The notes: generated by a model not told the origin, from the letters alone. Shown: positions 1 through 7,938, counted from the first letter of the stretch. The stretch is DNA of 24,237 nucleotides from JBPEXY01 sp052031065 (GCA_052031065.1 JBPEXY010000141.1:1-24237), one strand, 5' to 3'. Numbers and translations are program-made.

Positions 1-2
1 AT

Positions 3-737
3 GACCTTTCGAGTGTCACTCTGGCGGGATTTGCCGGTGAGGTGATGGATGTTGCGACACTCAGAGCGATTCGCGAGCGGGTTTGCGCCAATGTCATCAA
101 CGCTTACGGCACCACCGAGACTGGGCCATCTGCTGGTACAGTGATGTTTCCTGCTGACCTGGAGCGCGAAGAAAAAATTCAGAGTATCGGCAAGCCGATG
201 CTCAATAGTGAAGCACGGGTGATTACCCCAGGAGCAGGTATCGACGACGAAGTTCCGTTCGGTGAAGAGGGCGAAATTATCATCAAGGGTCCGTCACGCG
301 CAGTGCAGATGTGGGAAGACCCGCCGCTGTCGCGCAAGGTGTTCCGCGGCGACTGGTGGTATTCAGGCGATCTTGGCCATATGGATGAAGAGGGTTATCT
401 CTATATCCATGGGCGCGTAGACGACATGATGATTACCGGTGGCATCAATGTGTTGCCGGCACCGATTGAGGAACTGCTGCTGAGCCATGACGGCGTTAGC
501 GAGTGTGCGGTGATCGGTCTGCCAGACCCTGAATGGGGGCAGCGGATTACCGCGTTTGTGATTCGGGCAAACGAACAGCTGACTGCCGAGGAGCTCGACC
601 AGTTTGCCCATCGGAGTGAGCTGGCCAATTACCAGAGACCCAAGGAGTATCGCTTCGTGACCGAATTGCCGCGCGGTTCGAGCGGTAAAACCAGTCGTAA
701 GACCCTGCGTGATCAGGTGGTGGCTACACAGAAATAG
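3..737 (+). CDS. AMP-dependent acyl-CoA synthetase/ligase, C-terminal part
   Basis: Adenylate-forming (ANL) enzyme that would activate a carboxylic acid with ATP and pass it to CoA or another thiol. The reading frame is open to the window edge, so the 5' end is missing; 244 codons remain. Visible motifs in order: YGTTETG (A5), YSGDLGHMDEEGYLYIHGR (A7/A8) followed by DDMMITGG at the hinge to the small C-terminal domain, and the A10-like segment PRGSSGKTSRKTLR, whose Lys is the usual catalytic residue of the adenylation half-reaction. The GTG and ATG codons near 42-47 are internal, because the frame continues upstream with ligase-like sequence. The substrate cannot be told from the C-terminal part; fatty or aryl acids are both possible. 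Confidence 0.9.
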   Translation, partial: DLSSVTLAGFAGEVMDVATLRAIRERVCANVINAYGTTETGPSAGTVMFPADLEREEKIQSIGKPMLNSEARVITPGAGIDDEVPFGEEGEIIIKGPSRAVQMWEDPPLSRKVFRGDWWYSGDLGHMDEEGYLYIHGRVDDMMITGGINVLPAPIEELLLSHDGVSECAVIGLPDPEWGQRITAFVIRANEQLTAEELDQFAHRSELANYQRPKEYRFVTELPRGSSGKTSRKTLRDQVVATQK

Positions 738-784
738 GATCTGCCCGTACCAACCGTTTTTATCCAGCCTTAGGAGTCCGTATT

Positions 785-1573
785 TTGAATGCCCATGAAG
801 TAGATTATGAAGTTGTCGGCCACGGGAGCCAGATGGTGGTTATAGAGCTCGATCCCGGCGAGACAGTAATTGCCGAGGCTGGCGCGATGACCTACATGGA
901 AAACGGTATCGAATTTGAGACCAAGATGGGCGATGGTTCCAAACCTGAGCAGGGTTTCGTTGGCAAGATTTTCAGTGCCGGCTCAAGAATGATTACCGGT
1001 GAATCGCTGTTTATGACCCATTTCACTCATCAGGGTGAGGGAAAAAGCCATGTCGGATTCGCGGCACCTTATCCGGGTTCCATAGTGCCAGTTGATCTGG
1101 CAGCAACTGGTGGTGAGATGCTCTGTCAGAAAGATGCGTTTCTCTGTGCCGCGTTGGGAACCGAAGTGGGTATCGCCTTTAATAAAAAGCTCGGCGCCGG
1201 CCTTTTTGGTGGTGAAGGTTTTGTCCTCCAGCGGCTGCGTGGCGATGGCATGGCTTTTATGCATGCAGGGGGTGCTCTGGTTCAGCGGCAGCTTAACGAT
1301 GAGACCTTGCGGGTGGATACGGGTTGTCTGGTCGGATTCTCAGCCGGGGTCGATTACGACATTGAGCGAGCTGGCGGTTTGAAAAGCATGGTGTTTGGCG
1401 GGGAGGGGCTGTTCCTGGCAACTCTGCGCGGGACCGGGACCGTCTGGCTGCAGAGCCTGCCGTTTAGTCGTATGGCCGACCGCATTATTGCTGCGGCCCC
1501 TTCCCAGGGTGGTGCGGACAAAGGAGAAGGCTCTGTCCTGGGGGGATTGGGCCGGTTGTTAGACGGTGATTAA
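785..1573 (+). CDS. AIM24 / TIGR00266 family protein
   Basis: A 262-residue protein of the AIM24/TIGR00266 family, beta-rich proteins of unclear role in bacteria (the yeast homologue is a mitochondrial membrane-organisation protein). The N-terminus HEVDYEVVGHGSQMVVIEL, the segment VIAEAGAMTYMENGI and the repeated glycine-rich blocks (GGEGFVLQRLRGDG near 140; GGEGLFLATLRGTGTVWLQS near 205-220) are typical. I chose the TTG start at 785 because AGGAG lies at 772-776, about 8 bases upstream, and because the encoded start fits the family; the next in-frame ATG would remove the first conserved strand. It is soluble with no signal peptide. It follows the ligase by 47 bases and may share its transcript. 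Confidence 0.85.
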   Translation: MNAHEVDYEVVGHGSQMVVIELDPGETVIAEAGAMTYMENGIEFETKMGDGSKPEQGFVGKIFSAGSRMITGESLFMTHFTHQGEGKSHVGFAAPYPGSIVPVDLAATGGEMLCQKDAFLCAALGTEVGIAFNKKLGAGLFGGEGFVLQRLRGDGMAFMHAGGALVQRQLNDETLRVDTGCLVGFSAGVDYDIERAGGLKSMVFGGEGLFLATLRGTGTVWLQSLPFSRMADRIIAAAPSQGGADKGEGSVLGGLGRLLDGD

Positions 1574-1638
1574 ATGAATAGTTCCCGCCGACTATAAACT
1601 GTCAGCGGCCGGAATGAGCTTTTTCAAGGGAGCGGCGG

Positions 1639-2088
1639 ATGACTGAGCAGTTTGTCGATTTGAACTCATTGCGTGGGCCGATACTGGTGACCGTCGGTTA
1701 TTTCGTGCTCTGGTATTACCTGCTGATTGGAGTCCAGCGAAAAACAAAATATTCCCTGCAGAGTCGTTACCGGCAGCGGGGTGAGGAGTTTGATCGTTAT
1801 TTTGGCCAGGACGGTGAGATGCTGGCTGCTGATCGGGCGGTCGCCAATACCCTCGAGCAGATGGGCCCGTTTCTGTCATCATTATGGCTTTGTGCGTTGT
1901 TTGTCTCGTCGTCCTTCGCAACTCTGCTCGGCGCTGCCTACGTGGTCTTGAGGTTTTTCTATCCGCGACTACTCGGCGTTAAACTCGCCAATATGCAGCC
2001 AAAAAGGGTCTATTACGTTACTATTCCTTGTTACCTGATCATTTTTGCAATGTTTGGCCGAGTGCTCTGGAGGTCTTTGACCGGATAA
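1639..2088 (+). CDS. MAPEG family membrane protein
   Basis: A 149-residue integral membrane protein of the MAPEG superfamily (membrane-associated proteins in eicosanoid and glutathione metabolism). The family signature is visible as R66-A-V-A-N70-T-L-E73-Q-M-G-P-F, the loop and helix region that contributes to glutathione binding in characterised members. Hydrophobic segments lie at about residues 12-31, 79-105 and 125-145, consistent with the four-helix fold. Length is normal for the family. Bacterial members often have no known substrate, so glutathione-dependent detoxification is only a possibility. The last two codons and the stop (ACC GGA TAA) form the first unit of a 9-bp tandem repeat that runs on past the gene. 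Confidence 0.8.
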   Translation: MTEQFVDLNSLRGPILVTVGYFVLWYYLLIGVQRKTKYSLQSRYRQRGEEFDRYFGQDGEMLAADRAVANTLEQMGPFLSSLWLCALFVSSSFATLLGAAYVVLRFFYPRLLGVKLANMQPKRVYYVTIPCYLIIFAMFGRVLWRSLTG

Positions 2089-2160
2089 ACCGGATAAACC
2101 GGATAAACCGGATAAACCGGATAAACCGGATAAACCGGATAAACCGGATAAACCGGATAA
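2080..2160. repeat. Nine perfect copies of the 9-bp unit ACCGGATAA
   Basis: The unit ACCGGATAA occurs nine times in a row without a mismatch (81 bp). The first copy is the end of the MAPEG gene, Thr-Gly-stop, so the gene's terminal codons plus stop are repeated eight more times downstream. In the MAPEG frame every unit carries a TAA. The other two plus-strand frames are open and would read Arg-Ile-Asn or Pro-Asp-Lys repeats, but I see no credible start for either. A 9-bp unit keeps the frame, so copy-number change would not cause phase variation of the protein. Confidence 0.97.
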
Positions 2161-2568
2161 TCAGGAATCGGCGCCAGCGACACCGGGTTTCAGTGTTGCC
2201 AGAGCAAGTGGCTGGTTACCCAAATCGACCTGCGACAGGCGGATTTCTCACGCCTCGACCACTGAACCAGGTTTTTCCAGTATCTGCTCCAGTAACAGGG
2301 CGGATATCCATTCGCCACCCGACCTAATCTATCTTTGTTGAATGTCTTAAAGGTATAGCTGACGTTGGCGCTGTTGCATGCCCACATCACCGCTGTCTAA
2401 CCAACTATCAGTGAACAATAGACAGGCATTATTCTCCGGGTCGTGAAACTAGTCGGGAATCACGTGCCAGTCGTAGCGCTGCATTTCACCCAGCGTTTGG
2501 CCTTCCCTTAGCATCCGTTGCTTCGGCTCATTAATCGCCCAGAACCTGACCGTTGTAAAGACCCTGGC
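2161..2568 (-). pseudogene. Possible decayed reading frame downstream of rne
   Basis: Between the repeat and rne there is no intact gene. One minus-strand frame from 2568 down to a TGA at 2163-2161 spells protein-like stretches, for example REGQTLGEMQRYDWHVIPD, GGEWISALLLEQILEKPGSV and EIRLSQVDLGNQPLALATL. It is broken by four in-frame stops (2451-2449 TAG, 2349-2347 TAA, 2331-2329 TAG, 2250-2248 TGA). Each could be one C-to-T change from Gln or Arg, but that is true of any such stop. I do not recognise a family. The number of stops is near what chance gives over 136 codons, so the case rests only on the texture of the translation and is weak. Confidence 0.25.
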
Positions 2569-2595
2569 CTGCCTGTTTTTTGCTGGGCAGGCCAG
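2564..2595 (-). terminator. Hairpin downstream of rne, possible terminator
   Basis: A perfect 10-bp inverted repeat, CTGGCCTGCC at 2564-2573 and GGCAGGCCAG at 2586-2595, with a 12-base loop, lies 25 bases after the rne stop codon. Read on the minus strand, the stem is followed only by GGTCTTT, a weak T run, so intrinsic termination would be inefficient. It could equally act as a 3' stabiliser. Confidence 0.5.
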
Positions 2596-2620
2596 TACCT
2601 CTTCAAGTGCTCTTTTGCTG

Positions 2621-5467
2621 TTAGTCGCGCCGTGTTTCCACCTGCTTTACCGGACCGGAATCCTCGACCTGTGGTGCCCACTGAGTGGGGCGGGGAGCCG
2701 GTTTGGGTTTTTCGGTTGTAACGGGCTCTGCTGCGGTATTGACTCCGGCGCGGGTTTCGATCTGTCCAGGCACACTTCTGGGCTTCTGAGGCATCGGCCT
2801 GGTTGGTTTGGTTTCCGTTGGTATTCCAGAGGTGGCGGTTGATACATCACTTTGTTGGGTCGCCGGTTCTCGAGTTAAGGGCTCTCCGATGGGTGGCTCA
2901 CTCTGTGGTCCACCTGTTATGTTTTCCCGCCTGGGAGTATCGGTTTCTGGACGCTGGATCTCAACCGCCGTGGAGGTGCTCTCTGGTGTCGATATTGCTG
3001 AACCAGTTGAAGCAGGAGCAGACGGCTGCGTTTTTTCGACAGTTTCTCCTCGTTGTGGGCGAGAGGGTGCGCTCGCTGTTGAGGAACCGTCGTCACTCTT
3101 TTGTGACTGCTTCTGGCTGGCGTTATCACCATCAGCAGATGTCGTGTTTTGCTCCTCTGAGGGGTTGCTCACAGAGCTGTCTGCAGCGGGTCGTACTTTG
3201 CCCTGGATCTGACTGCTGCCAGGTGACGGATCGGCCTGGTCAACTGGAGCCTGGGTCTGTTTTGATGTCTGCACTGGTGCGGTTTGACTAGTGCTGTCTT
3301 CTGTTGATGAAACAGCTTTTTCAGTCCCTGGTTTCTGCTCATCCGTTTTTGGCTTGCTGGTCGCTGACGCACTGGACACCGGTTTCTCATCAGTAGTGGT
3401 GGTCGCTGTTTTCCTGGTCGCTTGCTGCGCCTCCTTCTCGCGGCTACTGCCTTGTTCATTTGGTGATTTGGGTGAGCTTTTTCCGGAACGCCGGTTGGAG
3501 CGTGATCGGTCATCTTCAGGGCGACCTCTGTCCTGGTTTTTATCAGTCTGGCGCTGTCCCTGATCCTGTTGGCTCTTTTCCTTGCCGCCACGGCGAGATT
3601 TTCCCGAATCACCCTTGCTCGAGCGGGCGGGCTTTTTATTATCCTGGCTGGAGCGTTCCTGACTACCGGAGTCTGACCTGTTTGATCGTCTTGGTTTACT
3701 CCGTTTGTCGCCGCCGGCATGTGATTCGCCTGGCTTCGGGTTTTGGTCCGGCCGATCTTTTTGCTTCTTTACAGTTCGTGTTTTTGCGGTGGTCGGCTCG
3801 CTGGCTTTACCGTTATCGTTGCCGAGCCAGCCGAACACCTTTCCGAGCAAACTTTTCTGGTTTTGCGTGGGTGGTGGTGTGGCGCGGCTGACCGGCTTCA
3901 CTGCCGCGGACTCTGCGCGACTGGTTTGGCCAGGCTCGAATTGCTCTTCGGCCTCGATCATCGGCAGGTCAAAACTGGCAGTGTCCTGGAGTCTCTTGTT
4001 GAGGTCCTGTACCCGGGTACGCTGAATATCGTAGTGGGGCGTTTCCAGAGCCGGATTGGCGAGTATCACCACCTGCATGCCAAGTCGGTTGTCGAGGTCG
4101 GTGAGGACATCGCGTTTTTCGTTAAACAGAAAGGTTGCCACGGGTACCGGAACCTGGACACTAATCCGGGCGGTCCTTTCCTTGTTTGCCTCCTCTTCGA
4201 TGAGCCTGAGGATGTGCAGTGACAGCGACTCTACGGTCCGGATAGTCCCCTGACCATCGCAGCGTGGACAGGTGATGGCACTGATTTCGCGCAGTGATGC
4301 ACCCAGCCGTTGACGGGACATTTCGAGCAGACCGAAACGGGATATTTTGCCGATCTGAATTCTGGCCCGATCAGCTTTGGTCGCATCGCGTAGACAGTTC
4401 TCGACCTCGCGTTGATTGCGATTGGAATTCATGTCGATGAAGTCGATGACCAGCAGTCCGCCGAGGTCACGCAGGCGCAGCTGCCGGGCGATCTCTGCCG
4501 CCGCTTCCATATTGGTGCGAAAAGCAGTTTCTTCGATATCAGAGCTCTGAGTGGCACGCGCAGAGTTAATATCGATACTGGTCAGTGCTTCGGTAAGGTC
4601 GATGACTATGCTGCCACCGGAGCGCAGGTTGACCGTTCGCTGGTGGGCAGTCTCGATCTGGTGTTCAATCTGATAGCGGGTAAACAGCGGAATGCTGTCT
4701 TCATAATGTTTGAGCTTGTTGAGGTTCTGCGGCATCAGCTGCTGCATGAACTCAACTGCTTCTGCGTAGACATCAGCGCTGTCGATTATCAGCTCGCTGA
4801 TGTCACTGCGCATGTGGTCGCGGATGGTTCTGGAGACGATGTTGCTTTCCTGATAAATCAGGAACGGGGCATCGCGCTCATCCGCTGCCCGGGTGATGGC
4901 ATTCCAGAGGTCGAGCAGATAATCGAGATCCCACTGCAGCTCTTCCTGGGTACGCCCCAAAGCCATGGTGCGGGCGATGGCACTCATCTGTTCCGGCACG
5001 GTGACTTCGTTCATGATCGCCCGCAGTTCGTCGCGGTCACGGGATTCAACTTTGCGTGAAATCCCACCGGAACCAGCCGTGCAGGGCATCAATACCAGAT
5101 AACGTCCCGCCAGGCTAACCTGGGTGGTTAATGCAGCGCCCTTGTTGCCTCGTTCTTCTTTCTCAACCTGTACGATCAGCTGCTGGCCTTCTTTCAAAGC
5201 CTTCTGGATCGAGCGTTTGCCGCCACCTTCGGTGAAAAGGTGGTGGGCGATCTCTTTTAGTGGCAGGAAGCCATGGCGCTCGGCGCCGTAATCTACAAAG
5301 GCCGCCTCCAGGCTGGGTTCAACACGAGTAACGGTGCCTTTGTATATGTTGCTTTTGCGCTTGTTCTGCGCGACTGATTCAATATCTAGGTCATAGAGAT
5401 ATGAGCCATCCACGGTAGCAACGCGAATCTCTTCGGTTTGAGTCGCGTTGAGGAGGATTCTTTTCAT
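2621..5467 (-). CDS. rne: Ribonuclease E
   Basis: Endoribonuclease that starts decay of most mRNAs and processes rRNA and tRNA, and scaffolds the degradosome at the inner membrane. The 948-residue protein begins MKRILLNATQ and has the S1 domain at about 35-125 (NIYKGTVTRVEPSLEAAFVDYG), the DNase I-like catalytic centre with D299 (TSIDINSARAT) and D342 (LLVIDFIDMNSNR), and the Zn-link C400-P-R-C403 that joins subunits. The catalytic half ends near residue 505. A short hydrophobic, probably amphipathic stretch at 538-549 (KSLLGKVFGWLG) matches the position of the membrane-targeting helix. Residues about 560-680 are rich in Arg, Lys and Ser (likely RNA binding) and the rest is low-complexity Ser/Thr/Pro/Gln. 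ATG at 5467 is preceded by AGGAA. E. coli RNase E is somewhat longer (1061 residues). Confidence 0.98.
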   Translation of the reverse strand: MKRILLNATQTEEIRVATVDGSYLYDLDIESVAQNKRKSNIYKGTVTRVEPSLEAAFVDYGAERHGFLPLKEIAHHLFTEGGGKRSIQKALKEGQQLIVQVEKEERGNKGAALTTQVSLAGRYLVLMPCTAGSGGISRKVESRDRDELRAIMNEVTVPEQMSAIARTMALGRTQEELQWDLDYLLDLWNAITRAADERDAPFLIYQESNIVSRTIRDHMRSDISELIIDSADVYAEAVEFMQQLMPQNLNKLKHYEDSIPLFTRYQIEHQIETAHQRTVNLRSGGSIVIDLTEALTSIDINSARATQSSDIEETAFRTNMEAAAEIARQLRLRDLGGLLVIDFIDMNSNRNQREVENCLRDATKADRARIQIGKISRFGLLEMSRQRLGASLREISAITCPRCDGQGTIRTVESLSLHILRLIEEEANKERTARISVQVPVPVATFLFNEKRDVLTDLDNRLGMQVVILANPALETPHYDIQRTRVQDLNKRLQDTASFDLPMIEAEEQFEPGQTSRAESAAVKPVSRATPPPTQNQKSLLGKVFGWLGNDNGKASEPTTAKTRTVKKQKDRPDQNPKPGESHAGGDKRSKPRRSNRSDSGSQERSSQDNKKPARSSKGDSGKSRRGGKEKSQQDQGQRQTDKNQDRGRPEDDRSRSNRRSGKSSPKSPNEQGSSREKEAQQATRKTATTTTDEKPVSSASATSKPKTDEQKPGTEKAVSSTEDSTSQTAPVQTSKQTQAPVDQADPSPGSSQIQGKVRPAADSSVSNPSEEQNTTSADGDNASQKQSQKSDDGSSTASAPSRPQRGETVEKTQPSAPASTGSAISTPESTSTAVEIQRPETDTPRRENITGGPQSEPPIGEPLTREPATQQSDVSTATSGIPTETKPTRPMPQKPRSVPGQIETRAGVNTAAEPVTTEKPKPAPRPTQWAPQVEDSGPVKQVETRRD

Positions 5468-5490
5468 TATCTGGTTCCTGTTCGTCTAAT

Positions 5491-5590
5491 CCCCGACCAG
5501 GAGTAATCTCTGCAAGGGTTTTAGCAGCTACTAGCCATGTCGCTGGCCACATGGCTGCTACATCTGGTGTGCTAATCCTGATGGTCGGGG
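5491..5590 (-). promoter_or_regulatory. Structured rne 5' leader (putative autoregulatory element)
   Basis: The stretch immediately upstream of the rne ribosome binding site can fold. CCCCGACCA at 5491-5499 pairs perfectly with TGGTCGGGG at 5582-5590 to close a roughly 100-base domain, and inside it AGCCATGT at 5533-5540 pairs with ACATGGCT at 5549-5556. A further 7-bp hairpin, TACTGCC/GGCAGTA at 5667-5673 and 5683-5689, lies farther upstream. In E. coli the long rne leader carries hairpins through which RNase E controls its own mRNA stability. The same role here is an inference from position and fold, with no sequence match claimed. Confidence 0.55.
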
Positions 5591-6246
5591 GTGAAGAATA
5601 AATGAACACTGAGCGGTTGTTTTTACGACGATCCCGGTAGACGGTGCGTCGCATTGCCCGGCCCCCTACTGCCTCCATGATGGGCAGTACATCGGATCGC
5701 ATCCGCGGTAGAACGCGCTGCAGTCCCAGGAAGGTGAGAAACAATGTATACATGACTCAGTGAGTGAAGCTTTCTGTTTGCTTGGGTAATTACTTTCGAG
5801 AGTATTGACGGACTCAACGGAAACGCGAGTCCAAAAAAAGTTACGAAGGAGTTTCCTTTAGTGGTTCCTGTTGGCGCCGGAGCATTTCTCGGACTAGCCG
5901 TTTTCACAACAGCCTGGAAGTCGCTATCGATCAATATTGATCGCATAGTTCACGGGGGCGCCAGCACTCTGTTTCGATTCGCCAACCCGCGGCAGGTCAT
6001 CTAACCCGCACACAATTGTAACCAAATCTCAATAATCAGGGTGTTTTAATCTTCTTTTTTAACGGTTAAAGAGGAGTTTGGGGTTGTGCCGGTGGCTGCG
6101 GTCCGGTTGTTCGCCATGACAGGTACATTCACGAACCGAGTTTGCACGATGCTTATACACCATTGGCTGATAGCTGGTTGATGTATTGTCAGTAGGGGAT
6201 AATGGATGGTTTGATGGAAGTTCGTGGCTAGTGATTTTGAGGGGTT
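5591..6246. other. Divergent rne/rluC intergenic region
   Basis: About 650 bases between the rne leader and rluC without a convincing gene. It holds the hairpin at 5667-5689, a short inverted repeat GGACTC/GAGTCC at 5810-5832 next to a run of seven A, a 16-bp palindrome at 5928-5943, a 13-bp palindrome TTTAACGGTTAAA at 6058-6070, and GATAAT at 6198-6203 that might be a -10 element for rluC but lacks a well-spaced -35. The possible open frames of about 100 codons on the minus strand (5946-5623 and 6345-6046) have no family resemblance. Promoters for both rne and rluC must lie here, but none can be fixed with confidence by eye. Confidence 0.6.
5928..5943. promoter_or_regulatory. 16-bp perfect palindrome, candidate operator
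   Basis: CGATCAATATTGATCG is a perfect dyad with no spacer, located in the divergent region between rne and rluC. Such dyads are typical binding sites of dimeric regulators. It is not followed by a T run and has no loop, so a terminator is unlikely. It does not have the FNR arrangement (TTGAT-N4-ATCAA), and I cannot assign a regulator. Confidence 0.4.
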
Positions 6247-7167
6247 ATGGTAAGCGGAAGATTTCTGACGATAGAGGAAGAGCAGGCTGGGCAGCGAATA
6301 GACAACTATCTGTTTCGTCGCTTCAAGAACCTGCCCAGAAACCATCTCTATCGCCTGCTTCGCAAGGGAGAGATTCGTGTCAATCGACGGCGTACCCGGC
6401 CTCTGTATAAGTTGGTGGCCGGAGATGAGATCAGGTTGCCACCAAAACTGACTGATCCGGAGCGGGCTTTGCCACCGATTCCCGCGTCGGCGGTGGCGCG
6501 TATCGGGGGCAGTGTGATTTTCGAGTCAGAGCGCTTTCTGGTGCTTGATAAGCCGGCGGGGATCGCGGTTCATGGTGGTAGTGGGCTCAGTTTTGGTGTC
6601 ATTGAACTGCTCCGGCGGGAGCGTCCGCAGGAGCGGTTTCTGGAACTGGTTCATCGACTTGATCGGGAAACTTCCGGGTGCCTGTTGGTTGCTAAAAAGC
6701 GCAGTGCGTTGCGGGAATTACATCAACTATGGCGGAGCGGTGCGGTGCAAAAAAAATACACGGCGGTACTTGCCGGGCGCTGGCACGGTGGTCGAGTTGA
6801 GTTGCCGCTACGCCGAATCGAGCGCAGTGGTGAAAGGGTTGTGGTGGTCGACAAGCAGGGAAAACATGCGCTTAGTCGATTTGATGCGGTACGGATGGGC
6901 TCGGCGATGACTCTAGCTCAGGTTGATATCGTTACTGGACGGACACACCAGATCAGAGTTCACGCAGCGGTATCTGGCCATCCCGTGGTGGGTGATCGCA
7001 AATATGGAGACAAGAGAGTGAATGGCGATGTCAGTGCTGCCGGGTTTTCGAGGCTATTTCTGCATGCTTCATCGTTAACCTTTGCTCTGCCCGGCGATGA
7101 TCACCCCTTTAGTGTCGATGCACCGGTACCATCAGAATTTGAGGAGCTGATTAATGCAGTGGCGTGA
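6247..7167 (+). CDS. rluC: 23S rRNA pseudouridine synthase C
   Basis: Converts uridines of 23S rRNA (955, 2504 and 2580 in E. coli numbering) to pseudouridine. The 306-residue protein has an S4 RNA-binding domain at about 15-70 (AGQRIDNYLFRRFKNLP, LLRKGEIRVNRRRTRP) and the RluA-type catalytic domain with HRLDRETSGCLLVAK, where D139 is the nucleophile. TGRTHQIRVHAAVSGHPVVG is the conserved C-terminal motif. The ATG at 6247 is the only possible early start, since an in-frame TGA lies at 6238-6240; the GAGGGG at 6239-6244 is unusually close to it. Its position divergent from rne is the conserved gammaproteobacterial arrangement. It overlaps the next gene by 14 bases. Confidence 0.95.
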   Translation: MVSGRFLTIEEEQAGQRIDNYLFRRFKNLPRNHLYRLLRKGEIRVNRRRTRPLYKLVAGDEIRLPPKLTDPERALPPIPASAVARIGGSVIFESERFLVLDKPAGIAVHGGSGLSFGVIELLRRERPQERFLELVHRLDRETSGCLLVAKKRSALRELHQLWRSGAVQKKYTAVLAGRWHGGRVELPLRRIERSGERVVVVDKQGKHALSRFDAVRMGSAMTLAQVDIVTGRTHQIRVHAAVSGHPVVGDRKYGDKRVNGDVSAAGFSRLFLHASSLTFALPGDDHPFSVDAPVPSEFEELINAVA

Positions 7168-7828
7168 CCGGCATGCCAGTCGTATTGCTGAAGTGGAGAC
7201 AGTTGTTTTTGACTGGGACGGCACCATTGCAGACTCCATTTCCACGATCGTCAGGTGTATGCAGGCAGCTGCCGCGGATTGTAGCCTGCCGGTGCCAGGT
7301 ATCGATTCAGTGAAAGCGATTATTGGGCTCGGTTTGCGCGAAGCGGTGGTGGAACTTTTTTCTGAGCAATCCGCTGCCACGGTCGACGCAGTGGTCGAGA
7401 GTTATCGGGACTTCTATCTATCCCCGGAGAATCGCGAAGTGGTTCTGTTTGAGGGTGTGCGTGACTTGCTGGAGCTGCTGACCGAAAGAGGCTACTTAAT
7501 TACTGTTGCTACGGGAAAAAGTCGACGCGGACTTGACCGTGCGCTGGCAGAAACCGGGTTGCATGATTTTTTTGTTGCCACCCGCACTGTAGACGAGTGT
7601 TTTTCCAAGCCGCATCCGCAGATGCTCAATGAGCTGGCAGATTTTACAGGGGTCAGTGCCGAGCGGATGTTGATGGTTGGTGATGGGGTCATGGATATAC
7701 AGATGGCAGTCGCTGCCGGCGCCCTGGCGCTGGGGGTTGCTACTGGAGCCGCGGATGAGTGCGAACTGGTGGCGAGCGGTGCTGCCGGCTGTCTTGCATC
7801 TGTGCGGGATCTCTCTGCGTTGCTGTAG
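7154..7828 (+). CDS. HAD-IA family phosphatase (Gph-like)
   Basis: A 224-residue haloacid dehalogenase-type hydrolase, probably a small-molecule phosphatase. The four HAD motifs are visible: I, VVFDWDGT with nucleophile D20 and acid/base D22; II, TVATGK; III, the Lys in FSKPHPQM; IV, MVGDGVMDIQMA. The cap domain between motifs I and II is helical, as in phosphoglycolate-phosphatase-like members. The ATG at 7154 lies inside the end of rluC and is preceded by GAGGAG at 7141-7146, indicating translational coupling. The substrate cannot be read from sequence. A HAD hydrolase is found at the same place, between rluC and sppA, in Pseudomonas. Confidence 0.9.
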   Translation: MQWRDRHASRIAEVETVVFDWDGTIADSISTIVRCMQAAAADCSLPVPGIDSVKAIIGLGLREAVVELFSEQSAATVDAVVESYRDFYLSPENREVVLFEGVRDLLELLTERGYLITVATGKSRRGLDRALAETGLHDFFVATRTVDECFSKPHPQMLNELADFTGVSAERMLMVGDGVMDIQMAVAAGALALGVATGAADECELVASGAAGCLASVRDLSALL

Positions 7829-7938
7829 ATTTTATCGAGGCTCAGGTGGGACATTCTCTGAGGATTGACATCAGCGTGCCCTTGGTTTTGACCGGCCGGG
7901 ATTAGTAAACCGGAACAACTAAACAGTGGAGTGTACGA

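Noticed and set aside
2028..2327. Plus-strand frame encoding Arg-Ile-Asn repeats
   Set aside because: It starts inside the MAPEG gene in another frame and consists of the 9-bp repeat plus non-conserved sequence; no ribosome binding site.
2621..5059. Long plus-strand open frames opposite rne, such as 2803-3291 and 4412-5059
   Set aside because: They lie antisense to an unmistakable rne gene, have no family resemblance, and their openness follows from rne codon composition.
5623..5946. 107-codon minus-strand frame in the rne/rluC intergenic region
   Set aside because: No recognisable domain, and it covers the region expected to hold rne promoter and leader.
7865..7900. TTGACA at 7865-7870 upstream of sppA as a promoter
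   Set aside because: No -10-like hexamer at 16-18 bases, so the -35 match stands alone.
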